Notes: generated from the letters alone by a model not told the origin. Shown: positions 12,213 through 24,769, counted from the first letter of the stretch. The stretch is DNA of 64,000 bases from Botryosphaeria dothidea (GCA_011503125.2 WWBZ02000014.1:62001-126000); one strand, 5' to 3'. Made by a program: numbers and translations.

Positions 12213-14553
12213 CTCTTACTCTTCCTTAAGCTCTTTATCTACGTAGATAATCGACCCGCTCTTATTCTATAATAGAGAAGGCAATACCTTACTTTAGCTT
12301 AGAACTAGTAGACTAGACCGACGCGGCCCGGACGCTACGTTACCGGCGTTAGAACCCTAGCGACTTACGCCACCCTAATCCTTACTTTACCGTGGCTCGT
12401 ATTAGCACGAGGGAACTTCGCGACCTCCTAGGCTCGCGATAAGAGCAGTTAGAATCGCCCAATATATCGGACGAGCGCTTACTCCCTAGCGTTAATACTA
12501 GTAGTAGTAAGAACCGGCGTACTAAACGCGTTAATCTCTAGAATCGAATTAACGAGCTCTACATTTAATAGGATAGCCCGCTTAAGAATACTCTCTACCC
12601 CGAGGACCCGTTTCCTCACCTTAGCTTTATACCAGGTCTAACTAACGAAGATATAATTAACCTCTTACCCTTTATAGACGCTACCGCCGACTTTCCTCTC
12701 CTCTATATCTTCCCGAACGTCGTAAGGAGTCTCGTTCGCCGCCTGCGTAACGGCTATAACGCTAGTAATAACGAGATCGACCGCCTTGCTAAGATTAATA
12801 AATAATAGCGTTAGGAGCTTATATAACTACGCGCTAGACGCTAGGGAAGCGTGTCGACGGTAGGCAGCGAGGCCTACGGTACCGCTACCGACCCTTAGAT
12901 TCTAGAGATACTTAATCGCCTTACTTCTCGACCTAACAAGCCGGAGAAGTCCGCCAAGCTTCCGGATCCTAAGGCCTTTACCGGCGAGCCCGGTAAGAAA
13001 CCTACCTTCCGTCGCTGGAAGGTAGATATAAGGAACAAGATAATAGTTAACCGCGACTACTTCCGTAGCGATTTAGCTAGGGTGGCTTACCTATTCTTAC
13101 GCACGTCCGGTTAAGCCAATACCATCCTATATCCCTATATAGAGACTAAGTCCCCTTAGGTTAGCACCTTCGACTTAGCTATAGAACTATTAACCGATAC
13201 CTTTAACGACCCTTACTTTATAGAGAATAAGAAGTAGAAGCTTCGCCGACTCTATTAGCGCAATAAGACCTTTACGGAGTTCTACGCTCTGTTTATTACC
13301 ACGGCTATAGACGCGGGTCTCGCTCGTTTAGAATGGTTTAAGGAGATGTGGTACCGTCTCTTAGATAAGCTCCGTAAGGAAATAATCTACCGCAAAGACT
13401 AGCTAAACGGTAGCTTTAACGCTTTAGTCGCTCTTTGCCGCAACGTAGACCGCGAAAACCGCTCTATCGACTAGCGTTACTAGAAGGCCGGTAAGCGCTC
13501 TACCCGGGGCAACCGTTCTACTAACAAGACCCCTACCGTACCTCGCTAGACTCTTAATATTAGTAAGGAGGACCGGAATAAGTATTTTCTAAGGCATTCT
13601 ACTAAGGAGACCTAGAAGCTCCGCGACGAAGGCAAATGCTTCTACTATAAAGAAACTAGACATCTAGCCTTCTAGTACCCTAAGAAGAAGGCCCTAATCG
13701 CTTTCCTATAGCTAAGGTCCTCTAAGAAGAAGTAGTAGAAGGCGACGCCCTAGGTTGAGGAGGTCTTTAGCAGCAGCTCCGATTCGGAAAACGAGTAGCT
13801 CTTTATATAGTCGCGTCGAAGAGCAGCTTAGAGGTCTTATTTCCTAATATAAGAATTAACTCTCTCTAGTTCCCTACTTCTAGTCTATTCCTTATTCTAG
13901 TAACACTTTATTTATAAGGTAGAAAACTTTAAGTTAATGTATTACTAGATACCGGAGCGCTTCTTTATATAGTCGTAAGTCGAGACCTTACGCGTAGAGT
14001 TATTAAACAACTTAAATGTTCACTACTTTCTCTCCTAAAACCCATGCCTTTTTTAATAGCGGACGGCAGCAGCGGACCTACCATTATTTAGAAGATTTGC
14101 CCTTCTATAGTAGTAGGCAACTATAACGAAAGCCTTGCCCCTCTCTTTATTATGCAGACCCTAGGCAAATACGAGATGATTTTAGGATTGGGTTGGATGG
14201 AGGCCCACGGAGTGCTTCTTGATCCCGACTCCCGAACCCTTTACTTTAAGCCCGGTCACTGTACGCACCCTTAAGCTATTCTAAAGCTTCCTGCCCAGCC
14301 CCTAGTACCTACAACGGAAGATACCGCAGCTCCGAAACTTCCTTCCCCTATCTAAATCCTTCGTCGACCCCTCGGGCAAAATAGGTAGCTCTAGGATAAC
14401 CAGGATACACTCCGGACTATAGAAAGAGAACTCTCAAGATTTAAGAACCCTATATAACTAAAAACAAAGGAGAAGCGCCCGGAACCGCCTAATCACTATC
14501 AACTCCTTTTAGTAAACAACTTCTTCTATTATCTAAAGTAACCCGGCACTTAG

Positions 14554-15264
14554 GTGTTCCGGATTACTATAGGTCCCGAAGAAGAAGACGAAGCGGAGAT
14601 AAACTACTTCCAAGAGGCTCTCCTAGATAAATTAAAATACCCCGCTTCTTCTAACCCTAGGGAGCTAGAAATCCTAGACTGGCTCCAAGATATATCGGAA
14701 GTCTTCTTAAAGAAGGTCTCAGACACCATCACGACCGCTCTAAACTTCTATTGCAAGATCTAGCTGGAAGGGGAGCCCGACCTTCGGACTCCCCCACTAT
14801 TCCGTATGTCCGTCGAAGAACTCCACGCAGCTAAGACGTATATTGACGAGAACCGAGCTAAGGGATTCATCGAGCCAAGCGATTCTCCCCTCGGATCTCT
14901 AATACTAATAGCAAAGAAGCCGGGAGGAGGCCTCCGCTTCTGCGTCGACTATCGGAAGTTAAACGCAGTCGCGAAGAAGAACCGTTACCCCTTACCTCTT
15001 ATTAATAAGACTCTCGCTAAGCTTAAGGGAGTTAAGTGGTTCTCTAAGATCGACGTTCGGCAGGCCTTCTACAAAATCCGGATGCACCCGGACTCCAAGG
15101 ACCTCACGACTTTTCGCACCAGATACGGTTCATATCGATATAATATTATACCCTTTAGACTCTGCAACGGTCCCTCGACGTTCCAGCACTATATTAATAA
15201 CGCCCTTATAGGTTGCCTAGACTAATATTATTTAGTATTTATAGACGATATCCTAATCTATAGT
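14554..15264 (+). pseudogene. Gypsy-A pol: reverse transcriptase, 5' part
   Basis: The best preserved reverse transcriptase stretch in the window. One frame (14806-15225) gives motifs typical of Gypsy RT: KKPGGGLRFCVDYRKLN, the KIDVRQAFYKI core, and RTRYGSYRY. After a TAA at 15223-15225 the same frame continues to FIDDILIYS, the YxDD catalytic box (15241-15264). Copia-A then interrupts the frame directly, with its TSD atagt at 15260-15264. An upstream frame (14554-14763) is the connection from protease and ends in a TAG. The enzyme would make cDNA inside virus-like particles; the stops and the insertion make it non-functional. Confidence 0.85.
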
Positions 15265-15503
15265 TGTTGGATTTGAGAGTAAAGAGTGTAAGGTTAGAAA
15301 AGAGAGTAGATTCTGCCTGTCTCCTGAGAGGGAGGTCGGTAGACTTGCTTATATACACGAGTGATGACTACATAACCGAGGATACTAAAGATCCGAGAGA
15401 GAGTGCCGATGCGGGGTTGGGCATTAAAGAGTGTTGTTGTATAAAGGATAGAACATTCGAGATAACTGAGATGCCTGAGGTAGTAAGGCAAGAAAGTCTG
15501 ACA
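15265..15503 (-). repeat. Copia-A 3' LTR
   Basis: A 239-bp direct repeat of 20398-20636, TGTTGGATTT to GTCTGACA. A purine tract (minus-strand GAAGGGGG) lies just inside it at about 15506-15513. A solo copy of the same LTR lies at 35698-35937. Confidence 0.95.
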
Positions 15504-17500
15504 TACCCCCTTCACGACGTGTACGTATTGGGAGGGTCGTGATAGTAAAAGCAGCATTGAGCGTGAGAAATTGAGCAGAGTAGTTAGTTGTCTTGCAATT
15601 TGGTAGTGATGTCTTCGAGTCCAATCTGTTGAAGAAAGTATTGATGTTTCTGTTTGTTAAGAGGTTTCGTAAGTCCATCTGCAATTGTTTCTGCAGTAGG
15701 AGTCTAGGAAATTGAGATGTTGCCTTCTTGTACTTCCTGGCGTAGCCAGTGGCTGTGAATTTGAACATGACGAAGTTTCGTAATAAGCTTGTAGGTCTCT
15801 TCGTCAAGCAGGCGAATTGTCTGAGTGTTATCACACTGGATCTTCGTCTGATGTCCAGTCGAGAAGTCGATTGCTTTGAAGAGGTTTTCCCACTATATAG
15901 TTTCCTTGGCGGTGGTTGAGAGCGCGAGTAATTCGGCTTCAGTACTGCTGGTCGTAACAGTACGTTGTTTGGCTGCTTTCCAGTCGATAGCTCCTCCAAA
16001 GAGTCGAAAAAGAAAGCCTTGAACACTCTTTCTTGTGTCGATATCCGAAGCAAAGGAGGCATCGCTGGAGGCAATAAAGAGATCTTTGGTTGACTGAGTG
16101 AAGCCTGAGAAAGTGAGAGCGTAGCTTCGAGTGTATGATAGATATTCAAGAACTCGTTGAGCTAGATGAAGGTGCTGAGCTGAAGGATTCTGCAAGTGTT
16201 CAGAGAGTCGTGATGCTGCGTGTGCAATATCTGGTCTGGTGTGGACTGCAGCGTAGTTGATTGATCCGACTTTCTGCTGAAAAGCGTATATGTCTTGATC
16301 CGTAGCTTTATCGGGATTCTGAGTGATAGGTTCATCAGGAGGGAGAGGAACTGAGCGCTTCGAGTCCTCTTTAACGTTGAATTTCGCAGCGAGTTTGGCG
16401 ATGTAGGAGTCTTAGCATAGCCAGAGTTTGCGCTCGTCTCTGTTTCGGATGATTCTGATTGCTAGAAACCATTGGAGTTCGCCAAGGTATCGACTCTCGT
16501 AGATTTCGAAGAGTTTTCGTTGGAATTCATTGATATAAGTAGTGTGATCCCTGTGGTAGATGATAACGATATCATCCACGAAGAAGAATAGGACTATATG
16601 TTCGTTTGTGAATAGGTAAGGAGCTTCTGGCACTTCAGTAAGGCCGAGATTTTGAAGTGTTTTTGACAAGTGCTTTTGCTAGAGAGCTAGTGATTATTTA
16701 AGTCCATATAGTGCTCGTAGGAGTAGGAGAACGAGTCCGTCCTTGATGTTCATGCCTGGTGGTGGTTTACAGTATGTTTCCTCATCAATTGGGACGTGTG
16801 GATATGCATTAATGACGTCGTACTGCCTTGATTCAAGGTCGAAAGCAGTTATGATTGCTATAAGTCCTCTAAAGATTCGTGCAGCAAGCGTGGCAGCGTA
16901 GGTATCCTGAGCAGTTGATTGAAGGTCTCCTCTAACATAGAGTCGAGCTTTGAACTTGATAAGGTATCCTTCTTCGTTAAACTTGTACTTAAATACCCAG
17001 GTAAGTAGAATAATCCGTTTCTTTGCCTTGTGTGCTTGTGTAACAGGGACTTCTATCCAGGTCTGAATTTGCTCAAGTTTCTTGATTTCCTCAAGGAGTG
17101 AGGCTAAAAAATCGTCCTTAAATGGATGATTGAGGAGTTCCTCGAAGGTCTTTGGCTCTGGTGGAAGATTATCTCGATGAACTTTAGACTTAGGTTTTGG
17201 AGTGTTGATTGCAGCTGAGAACGCGTTGTAGAAAGTCGATTTTGGTTGTTCTTGAGCTTGAGCAAGTCTTGTAGTATATGCTTCTTTTCGTGGTTTTCGT
17301 GGCTTTCTAAAAGGGTCATTGCTGTAGTTTGGATTTTGATTTCGAGAACTCCGTGAGCTATTTTCTAGAATGATAGTTTCTTTAGTAAATGTGGCTGAGA
17401 TATCTGCTCCTCGTGGTACTCTGTTGCCGGGAGCAGCGCCTGGTTGCGGTGGAGTGTTATATTGAGTAGGGAGTAGAGGTCCAAGTCGTTGTTCAGTTTG

Positions 17501-17545
17501 CTCTTGCTCTTGTTCTTGTTCTTGTTCTTGTTCTTGTTCTTCTTC
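17501..17545. repeat. Hexamer microsatellite inside Copia-A pol
   Basis: Tandem CTTGTT units. On the coding (minus) strand they give an alternating Gln-Glu run, in the poorly conserved linker between integrase and reverse transcriptase. Confidence 0.8.
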
Positions 17546-17799
17546 TGATTCGAGAGGTCCTACTTTAGGTTCTACTGATTCTGAGGGTGTGGGTAACGTT
17601 TGAGTTGATGGGTCTTTCTTAGCTTAAGATTGTTGGTTTGTCGTCTGATTGTGTTGATTGAGGGTAGAGGATTCAGGTTCTTCCTGAGGCATGAGACCAT
17701 AGATTGATGGCAGAGCAGGAGTATTGAGAGTTTCAATTATCTCCTTTCCAAGGGCTTTACCAATATTAGTCTCTGATGGGTCGAAGAAGCTGTTTTCAT

Positions 17800-19100
17800 C
17801 AAACGTGACGTCTCTGGTCCGTATTACTTTATCCTTGCTTGGGATCTAGATGCGGAAGATGTTGGTCGAGTCGTACCTAATAAGATATCCGATGAATGCT
17901 CGTTTAGCAAGCTTATGAGTGCGTGGAAGATCTTTGCGTAGAGAGTAGGCTTTGCATCCGTAGGCTTTAAGATGCGAGAGATTTGGTCTGTTGCCAGTGA
18001 CTCTTTCAAAAGGTGTGATCTAGCCGAGTTTCTTGAGTGGAGTCCTGTTGTGGATATAGGCAGCGGCTCGGATGGTTTTAGGCCATAGTCGTTCTGGAAG
18101 GTTCGCGCCAATTCGCATGGCTCGTGCCCTGATGAGAAGTACACCCCCTAAGCGTTTAGAGTGTCCGTTTTGCTCGGGTGTTGCAGGAGCTAAGGTTTCA
18201 AGGGTGATTCCATGATCCATGAGATAGGAGAGGAAGGTATTTCCGAGTGTAGTTTCTCCATCAGTTCTGAAGAAGATAACCTTGCCCTGGTAGCGGATCT
18301 TGATGATTTTGAGTCCATAGATGGCTAGTTCAGAAGTGTCTGATTTATGCCGGTATGTGAATGGGAGGATAAAGTTTGATGATGAGCAAGCAAGATGAGC
18401 TGTCTATTTATCTCCGTTATAAGCTGGTATGAGCTGGAGAAGATCGAATGTAACGCGTGAGAAAGGCTTAGTTGGTTCTTCTTCTTTGTCTGAAGATCGA
18501 GAGACGATCCTGTGTGCCTTTGATAGTGCACAGGTTTCGCAGTGCTGGAGTGGTTGTTTAGATGGTGATGGAGTGATTTGTGTTCCTTCGGTGGATTCTT
18601 CGAGATGTTGAAGAGTTTCCTGGCTAGCGTGGCCAAGGATGCGGTGCCAGTTGGTGATGTGTGCGGCTTTGGTTGCGAAAGCAGTTAGTTGAGTTGCGAG
18701 AAGTGAAGAGTGAGCTTGGAGCGGTGCTGTGTTGCGTTTAAGGTAGAAATGTCCGTTATGTCGTTTAGTGAAGCAGAGAGTCTGATTGTTCTTGCTTAGA
18801 GTTCCAGTCCTTGGGTTCCAGTCGATTCCTGCTTCAAGAGCTTTGTCAAGCGATATAAGATTGGCCATAAAAGATGGAGACATTGCAACATCTTGGAGAG
18901 TGATATGGCCTTTACTAGATGGTGTCTTGACGTTGACAGTGACTGTCCCATACGCAGTGATTGGTGCAGTTGTTTCTCCACAGGTGAGGTATTCGTCTAG
19001 TTCAGCAGCTCTGGTTTGTTTGAATCTATCCTGCATGGATCGGTTACAGATATGATGATCTGTTCCAGAGTCGAGAATCCAGGATGACTGAAGAGAGGTA
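17800..19100 (-). pseudogene. Copia-A protease and integrase region of pol
   Basis: The minus-strand frame from about 19090 holds WILDSGTD (protease), then a GAG-pre-integrase segment (ITNWHRILGHAS) and integrase with Asp-containing blocks VTFDLLQL and FRTDGETT. The third acidic block reads TPEQNGHSKRLGG; copia integrases have Glu where this has Lys (AAA at 18157-18155). GAA to AAA after a T is a RIP-type change and would remove the catalytic acidic residue. Stops at about 18404 and 18020 are also of the CAA/CAG/TGG class. Function would be cDNA integration in the nucleus; this copy is not expected to work. Confidence 0.85.
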
Positions 19101-20386
19101 TTGGCTCTCCTTGTAGAGTGGCTGATAATAGAGAATGAGGCGACTTCGATTGAAGGTGATTTGCTTTGAACGTTGGGTGTTAGAGTTGCAGTCGTGTTTG
19201 TAGTGGATGGAGAACCGAGTTGTCTTTCCTTTTCTCGATTTAGTGCATAGTCGATTCGTGCCTTGATTTTTGGATCCTTGAGTTTCTCGTTGACACGTGT
19301 TTAAGCAGCCTTGTTTGGTGTCCAGTGCTTGGGCCGTATGTCCTCGTTCAGGTAGAAACAGTCCTTATACCAGTGATTGAGTCCACAGATACAAGGTGGC
19401 TTTTCGTTGTTTTCCTGTTCCTTGCCCTTGAAAGTGGCCGGGAAGGCTGAGTGCTTCGAGGATTTGGATGGTTTCTCGAGATTCTCGATGCGTAGGTGTT
19501 GCCTGTAGTCTTCAACAGCTTTGTGAAGGGTTGGCTTAGTTTCTTGGCCTCGTAGAAGGTGTAGTTCCATCTGAGAGTAGGTGGAATCGATTCCTCGAAG
19601 GGAGAGGAGAAAGTCTCTGACTAGTCGGTCGTCTTTGACTTGTGGCAAGTCGCGTTGCTTGGCTTTGGTGTAGACCTCTTCCCAAGATTGAAGCCATTTC
19701 TTAATGTTCTGGTTGGATGGACCTCGCTTGAGCTGATTGTACTGCTGTTCGAGTTCCAGATCTGTAGCTTCGTTGGTTGGTGCAAGTTTAGCTTTAAGCG
19801 TTGTCAGATAGGTCCAAGGATGATTATCCGAATCCGTGTTGCTGATGTACGGGAGCAGATTTATGGCGATTGAGTCCTGGATGTAGGTTGCAAGATTAGC
19901 AAGTGCCTTTTGTTATTTTTCGTAGAGTGCGTAGTCAGCGCGGTAGTTGCTCATCTCATAGTCATAAGTGAGCTTCTTGTCAGCAGTAACTGTGCCTTGA
20001 ATTATTGGTTTCTCAGGTTTGGTTGTGCCCTGAGGTTTGGTTGTCAGTGAAGGATCAACGAGGCTCCAGATGTCAGTGTTCTGGGCTCTTCCTTTTACCA
20101 GGAATAACTAGTGGTTCCAGTCCGAAGACTTGGTGAGTATGTGGGATTTGGTAGAGTCTCCCATGTTGTCAGTAAGTTGTTGTTGGTCTAGTTGGATTCG
20201 AGTAGAGGTGGTAGCCAGTGTGGCTCCGTGTTGAGTTGTTGGTTTAGTCGCCGTAGCCTGTAACCGGGCAGAAGCCGTAGATGACAGCAGTTGCGTGTTA
20301 GTAAAGAGTACTCAGTTGAGTAGAAGAGTTGATCAGCAAAGAGCTAAGAAGTGGGGTAGTCTTGGCGTCCAGCCGTAGCGTCCCCC

Positions 20387-20397
20387 GGGCTTATAAC
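20387..20397 (-). promoter_or_regulatory. Copia-A primer-binding site (half-tRNA type)
   Basis: On the minus strand GTTATAAGCCC directly follows the 5' LTR (..CCAACA). It is identical to the Copia-B site. The candidate primers are the 5' half of initiator tRNA-Met (one mismatch) or an Ile(UAU) tRNA anticodon arm (no mismatch). Confidence 0.65.
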
Positions 20398-20636
20398 TGT
20401 TGGATTTGAGAGTAAAGAGTGTGAGGTTAGAAAAGAGAGTAGATTCTGCCTGTCTCCTGAGAGGGAGGTCGGTAGACTTGCTTATATACACGAGTGATGA
20501 CTACATAACCGAGGATACTAAAGATCCGAGAGAGAGTGCCGATGCGGGGTTGGGCATCAAAGAGTGTTGTTGTATAAAGGATAGAACATTCGAGATAACT
20601 GAGATGCCTGAGGTAGTAAGGCAAGAAAGTCTGACA
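20398..20636 (-). repeat. Copia-A 5' LTR
   Basis: A 239-bp direct repeat of 15265-15503, with two transitions between them (GTGA/GTAA near the start and ATCA/ATTA in the middle). Both are RIP-type. Confidence 0.95.
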
Positions 20637-20641
20637 ATAGT

Positions 20642-22942
20642 AAGTTAAGAAAAGAGCATCGGAAGCACGTCCGCGACGTTCTTAATAGACTCTAGAAGGT
20701 AGGCCTTTAGGCCGACCTTAAGAAGTGCGAGTTTAAGGTTACCGAGACTAAGTTCCTTAGACTGATCGTCTTAAGGGACGGCATCAAAATAGACCCAGCC
20801 AAGATCCAGGCCGTTCTTAACTAGAAAGCACCGAAAACTGTTAAAGGAGTACAGTCCTTTCTAGGCCTCTGTAACTACTATAGGAGGTTTGTACGAGGCT
20901 ACTCAACCATAGCCAGACCCCTTACTAGACTTACTTGCAAAGACCAGACTTAGGATTGGACTCCTAGATGTTAGAAAGCCTTTAACGCCCTAAAAGAAGC
21001 CATCCGTTCGGACCCGGTGCTGAGATACTTCGATCCTGCTAAAATAGTCTATATTAAGGTGGATTCTTCGGACTATGTTAGTAGAGGCATTATAATGCAG
21101 AAGGATGAAAACGGGAAGCTCTATCCCGTAGCTTACTTCTCGAAGAAGCTTAACCCGGCTGAGTGCAACTACACTATCTATAACAAAGAACTCCTCGCTA
21201 TTATTCGAGCCTTTAAGGAATAGAGACCCGAGTGCCTTAGCACCAACGCACCTATCTAAGTGTTCACCGATTACGAGACCCTTAAGAACTTTATCTAGAC
21301 TAAACAACTCTCCCGTCGTCAGGTCCGCTAGGCTCAGAAACTCTAGGACTACGACTTCGTCATCCTGCTAATTCCTGGCAAGCAGAACCAACGAGCAGAC
21401 GCACTTACTCGCCGCGAACAAGACCTTCCGCAGTTAGCCTAGGACGAACGGGTGCGGTATATGCACCGACCCTTGCTTGACGCATCCCAGTTTAAGGAAC
21501 TCACCCCGGACATTCCAGTCCTAGCCCCATTGGACCTCCTAGTTGCTCCCCTTATTAAACGCCTGCGAGAGGCAAATAGAACAAATCTAAGCCTCCGGCA
21601 CTAAAGGGAAGAGGCGGAGAAGACAGCTACTAGTTGGAGTTTAGAATAAGGTCTCCTGACCTTCTAGAGGAGGCTGGCTATCCCAGAAGACAATGCTTTG
21701 CGAGTTGAGCTAATTAGAGAAGCCTACGACAAGCCTATAACGGGGCACCCCGGAGAAAGAAGGACGATTGACCTTCTTAGGAATCGATACTACTAGAAAG
21801 GTATAAAAAACGATATTAAGCGGTACGTGCGGAACTGTCACTCCTATAAGAGAGCGAAGCCTAGTAATTATCCCTACCATGGTCTCCTTAAGCCACTTCC
21901 GATTCCGCATCGCCCTTAGAAAGACCTTACCTGCGATTTTGTCGTAAAACTACCCGTCTACGAGGGGAGTGACGCCGTTCTCGTAGTAATAGATAGATTC
22001 TTAAAGATGAGACATTTTATACCATGCTCCACCACGGCGACGGCTAGAGATTTAGCTAGATTATTTAAGGATCACGTCTAGAAGATTCACGGCCTTCTAA
22101 ATAGTATTCTCTCGGACCGAGGTCCCTAGTTTGTAAGCGAATTCTAGAGAGAACTCTATAAACTTCTAGACATCGAGGTAAAGCTATCGACGGCATACCA
22201 CCCGGAGACGGACGGATAATCTAAGAACGCGAATAAGAAGATAGAGACCTATTTAAGGCACTTTGTTAACCACCATTAGGACGACTGGGTTTCTTAGCTA
22301 TCCTCCGCGGAATACGTAGCTAACGCTAATACCTCTACGTCCTCTACCGTTAGTCCTTTCTTCACTATATATAGATACGAACCGCGTCTATTATTTGACT
22401 AGGACCCTCGCCTAGTAACTAACGACCCCGTTATTAATTAGAACCGCGAGAAAGCTACGGAAATGGCAAAGAAAATAGAGAGCATCTGGGCATGGTGTAA
22501 AGAAAGACTACGGGCAAGCCAGGAAGTTTAGACCCGAAACGCAAACCGCTACCGTAAGGACGTTACGTTTAAGATAGGCGACAGAGTCTTCTTAACTACT
22601 CGGAATATTAATTAGGGCAGGCCTTCGCGGAAACTCTCCGCGAAGAGGATTAGTCCTTACCCTATTACCGCCAAGGTAGGACATACCTATCGGTTGGACC
22701 TTCCTTCCGGATTGAACTTATATCTAGTAATGCACGCTAGTAAACTTACCAAGGACCCAAATGACCCGCTGGAAGGTTAGTTATCTGAGCCTTAGCAACC
22801 AATTAAGGTAGACGGTAAGGAAGAGTGGATCGTGGAGGAGATCCTAGACTCTAAGAAAAAGCATGGGCATATTCATTATCGTGTTCAAGGGGCCGATTGG
22901 CCTCCGGACCCTTAATGGTACCCCGCTAATAACTTCGACCAC
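20642..22942 (+). pseudogene. Gypsy-A pol: end of RT, RNase H, integrase, chromodomain
   Basis: This continues the frame interrupted at 15264. RNase H has VDSSDYVSRGI and YNKELLAII (about 21040-21220). Integrase has an H-x-x-H...C-x-x-C zinc region (about 21730-21860), a D-containing block (KDLTCDFVVKLP), SDRGP and the third block HPETDG. In that block the expected Glu is Lys (AAG at 22223-22225) through a TG-to-TA change. The C-terminal chromodomain, EEWIVEEILDS...HYRVQGADW (about 22820-22920), would target integration to marked chromatin. Several TAA and TAG codons interrupt it. LINE-1 follows directly, with TSD 22927-22942. Confidence 0.85.
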
Positions 22943-23149
22943 ATCCTCCTTGGACCACCTTGCCCTCCGCAGACTCACCTATGTCTCTCTGCCTTTCCCT
23001 TATTCCTTGTCCCTCAAGCCTAGCCCCCTGTATTAGACCTTACTGGTCCAAGCCCCTTGTACCCGTCTGCCTCTGCTTCATTACAAACGGTGCGCACGCG
23101 ACAGTACAACGAAATCGACCTCGAGAAAAAGCGCCAAGACCGGTACCGC

Positions 23150-24750
23150 TCGAAAGCTCTTAATTCCCCTAGCTAGACCCTCGAATCTTAGCCTCGCAGC
23201 TACACGCGCTGCTGTGTGGTCGCGTGGAAAAGAGACGTTCAGGGGCTCTAGAATCCAACGCGAACCTCGCATACCTACCCTAACCTCAAACTACTCCCGA
23301 TTCCTCCCAAATTTCATCCTAAGCTTCTTTAGCATATAAAGAAACCCTAGATAGAGTTGCATAGGGATACCCTTAAGGGAACACCCGCTAGCCCTATTGT
23401 AGCCCCTTCTGCCCCGACTTCCGCAGAATTTTTAGGGTCCGCCAAGCCCTGCTAAACCTTATTTCGACCACGAGAACCTACCTAACGATATACCCCTAGA
23501 CCCCCTAGGCAGCCTACCGCCTAATAGGGTAATCCTAGGCTCCCCTATTATAAGCCCCTTAGCCCTACTAACGGAATACGGAACCCCTTAACTAGATTAG
23601 ACTAAAATTTAGATGGAAGACGGCTAAGAGACTTATACCTAGACTACTACCCCTAAAGCCTAGGGCTAGAAGCGGATAATTAATCTAACTAGCCTCTTCC
23701 CCCCTCCGGTCTTTAGGTATTAGGCACGTACCCGGTTTACCCCTGCGAAGATATTCCGTTCCTCTAGCGAGGCCCTTAAAGCTACTCTTAACTACCTAAT
23801 TAAAGCGGCGGATCTCGAAGATAGTAGGGAAAAAAGCTTAGAAATTCTCGACCTTATAAATATCTTCCGCGAATATATAGAAAAAGGCATACTAAACCGG
23901 TTAAAGTCTATCCTAGCTACTTAAATCCGCTTAATAGAGAATATAATAAGAGTACTAGCTAACCGGGCTAGAGAACTAGCTAAAACCCCCTAAGGCCATC
24001 TAGCTCCTTAGGCCTCCTAAGCTCCTCAGCCTCCCTAAGCTCCCTAGCCCCCCTTATCTCGTTAAAACCCCTAAACCACTTAGGCCTCCTAAGCCCGTAA
24101 CCCCTCCTACGCGGAAGTAGTTAAGTAAGGAGAATAGTAAATAGTCCCCCCAACGAAAAGAACTAGGCCGGCCCTAAAGCCCGCCCCGATTAGGGAAAGA
24201 TAGGTCGTCCTAAAGCCTTAGAACGAGATCTCTATACATCTACTCTACCTCCGCAACGCAATAAACGAAGCCTTTAAAGCCGAAATTAAATTAAATAACC
24301 TAGTTATCTTAACCGTTTCGATATTAGGGAAGAAAAACGTAGTCCTTACGTGTATAGAAGCCTATATAGTAGACTTTTTAGCTAAGAACTCTACTATTAT
24401 CTTAAAGATTACCCCTTTCTATAATCTCGAGATTAATAGGCCCTAGTATAAGATAGCCGTACACGGCGTCCCTATAAATATCCTCCAGGACTACACGGAT
24501 AAGAAATTCTCCTCTTTTATTAAAGAAGACGCTAAGGCCTTTAACTAAGGCCTTAATATAATCGGAGAGCCGTACTAGCTAACCCCTAAATTCCGAAGGG
24601 AAGCCTAATAGGCTAGCTTAATCTATATAGCCTTCTCTACTAAAGAGGAGGCTAAAAGAGTAATTAATAAGAGACTCTCCTTACTAGGAGTCTTCTATAA
24701 AGCCGAAAAATATAGGGAACTAAAATACCCGACCCACCTAAAGCGGAATT
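23150..24750 (+). pseudogene. LINE-1 ORF1 (gag-like)
   Basis: A proline-rich plus-strand region with no sustained ATG frame. Reading through TAA and TAG as former Gln or Trp gives a block with YxIAVHGVP near 24450 and an EPYxLTPKFRR block near 24570, as in ORF1 proteins of fungal LINEs. ORF1 would bind element RNA. The exact start is not visible, because the ATG may have been lost to RIP. Confidence 0.55.
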
Positions 24751-24769
24751 AGACTCTATATCTATAGGA

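Larger units (their letters stand above)
15265..20636 (-). mobile_element. Copia-A, young Ty1/copia element with light RIP
   Basis: A 5,372-bp element with 239-bp LTRs that differ at only two sites, flanked by a perfect TSD (atagt). On the minus strand: gag (about 20200-19300) with a CxCGxxHxxxxC knuckle near 19380, protease (WILDSGTDHHICN near 19070), GAG-pre-integrase and integrase (about 18660-17800), reverse transcriptase (about 17050-16400, FFVDDIVI near 16580) and RNase H (about 16200-15600). Scattered TAA and TAG codons replace Gln or Trp, for example after AKETI near 15893, after KLWLC at 16412 and in LYGLK near 16710. The integrase Glu is changed to Lys at 18157-18155. It is the least mutated large element here and among the latest arrivals. 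Confidence 0.93.

Noticed and set aside
15424..16149. 241-codon minus-strand open frame
   Set aside because: It lies over the Copia-A LTR and RNase H in another frame. The conserved RNase H motifs are in the frame of 16195-15893, so this is a shadow.
22960..23163. 67-codon frame after the Gypsy-A chromodomain
   Set aside because: It starts inside the LINE-1 5' leader, beyond the 16-bp TSD. No similarity to pol; likely noncoding leader.
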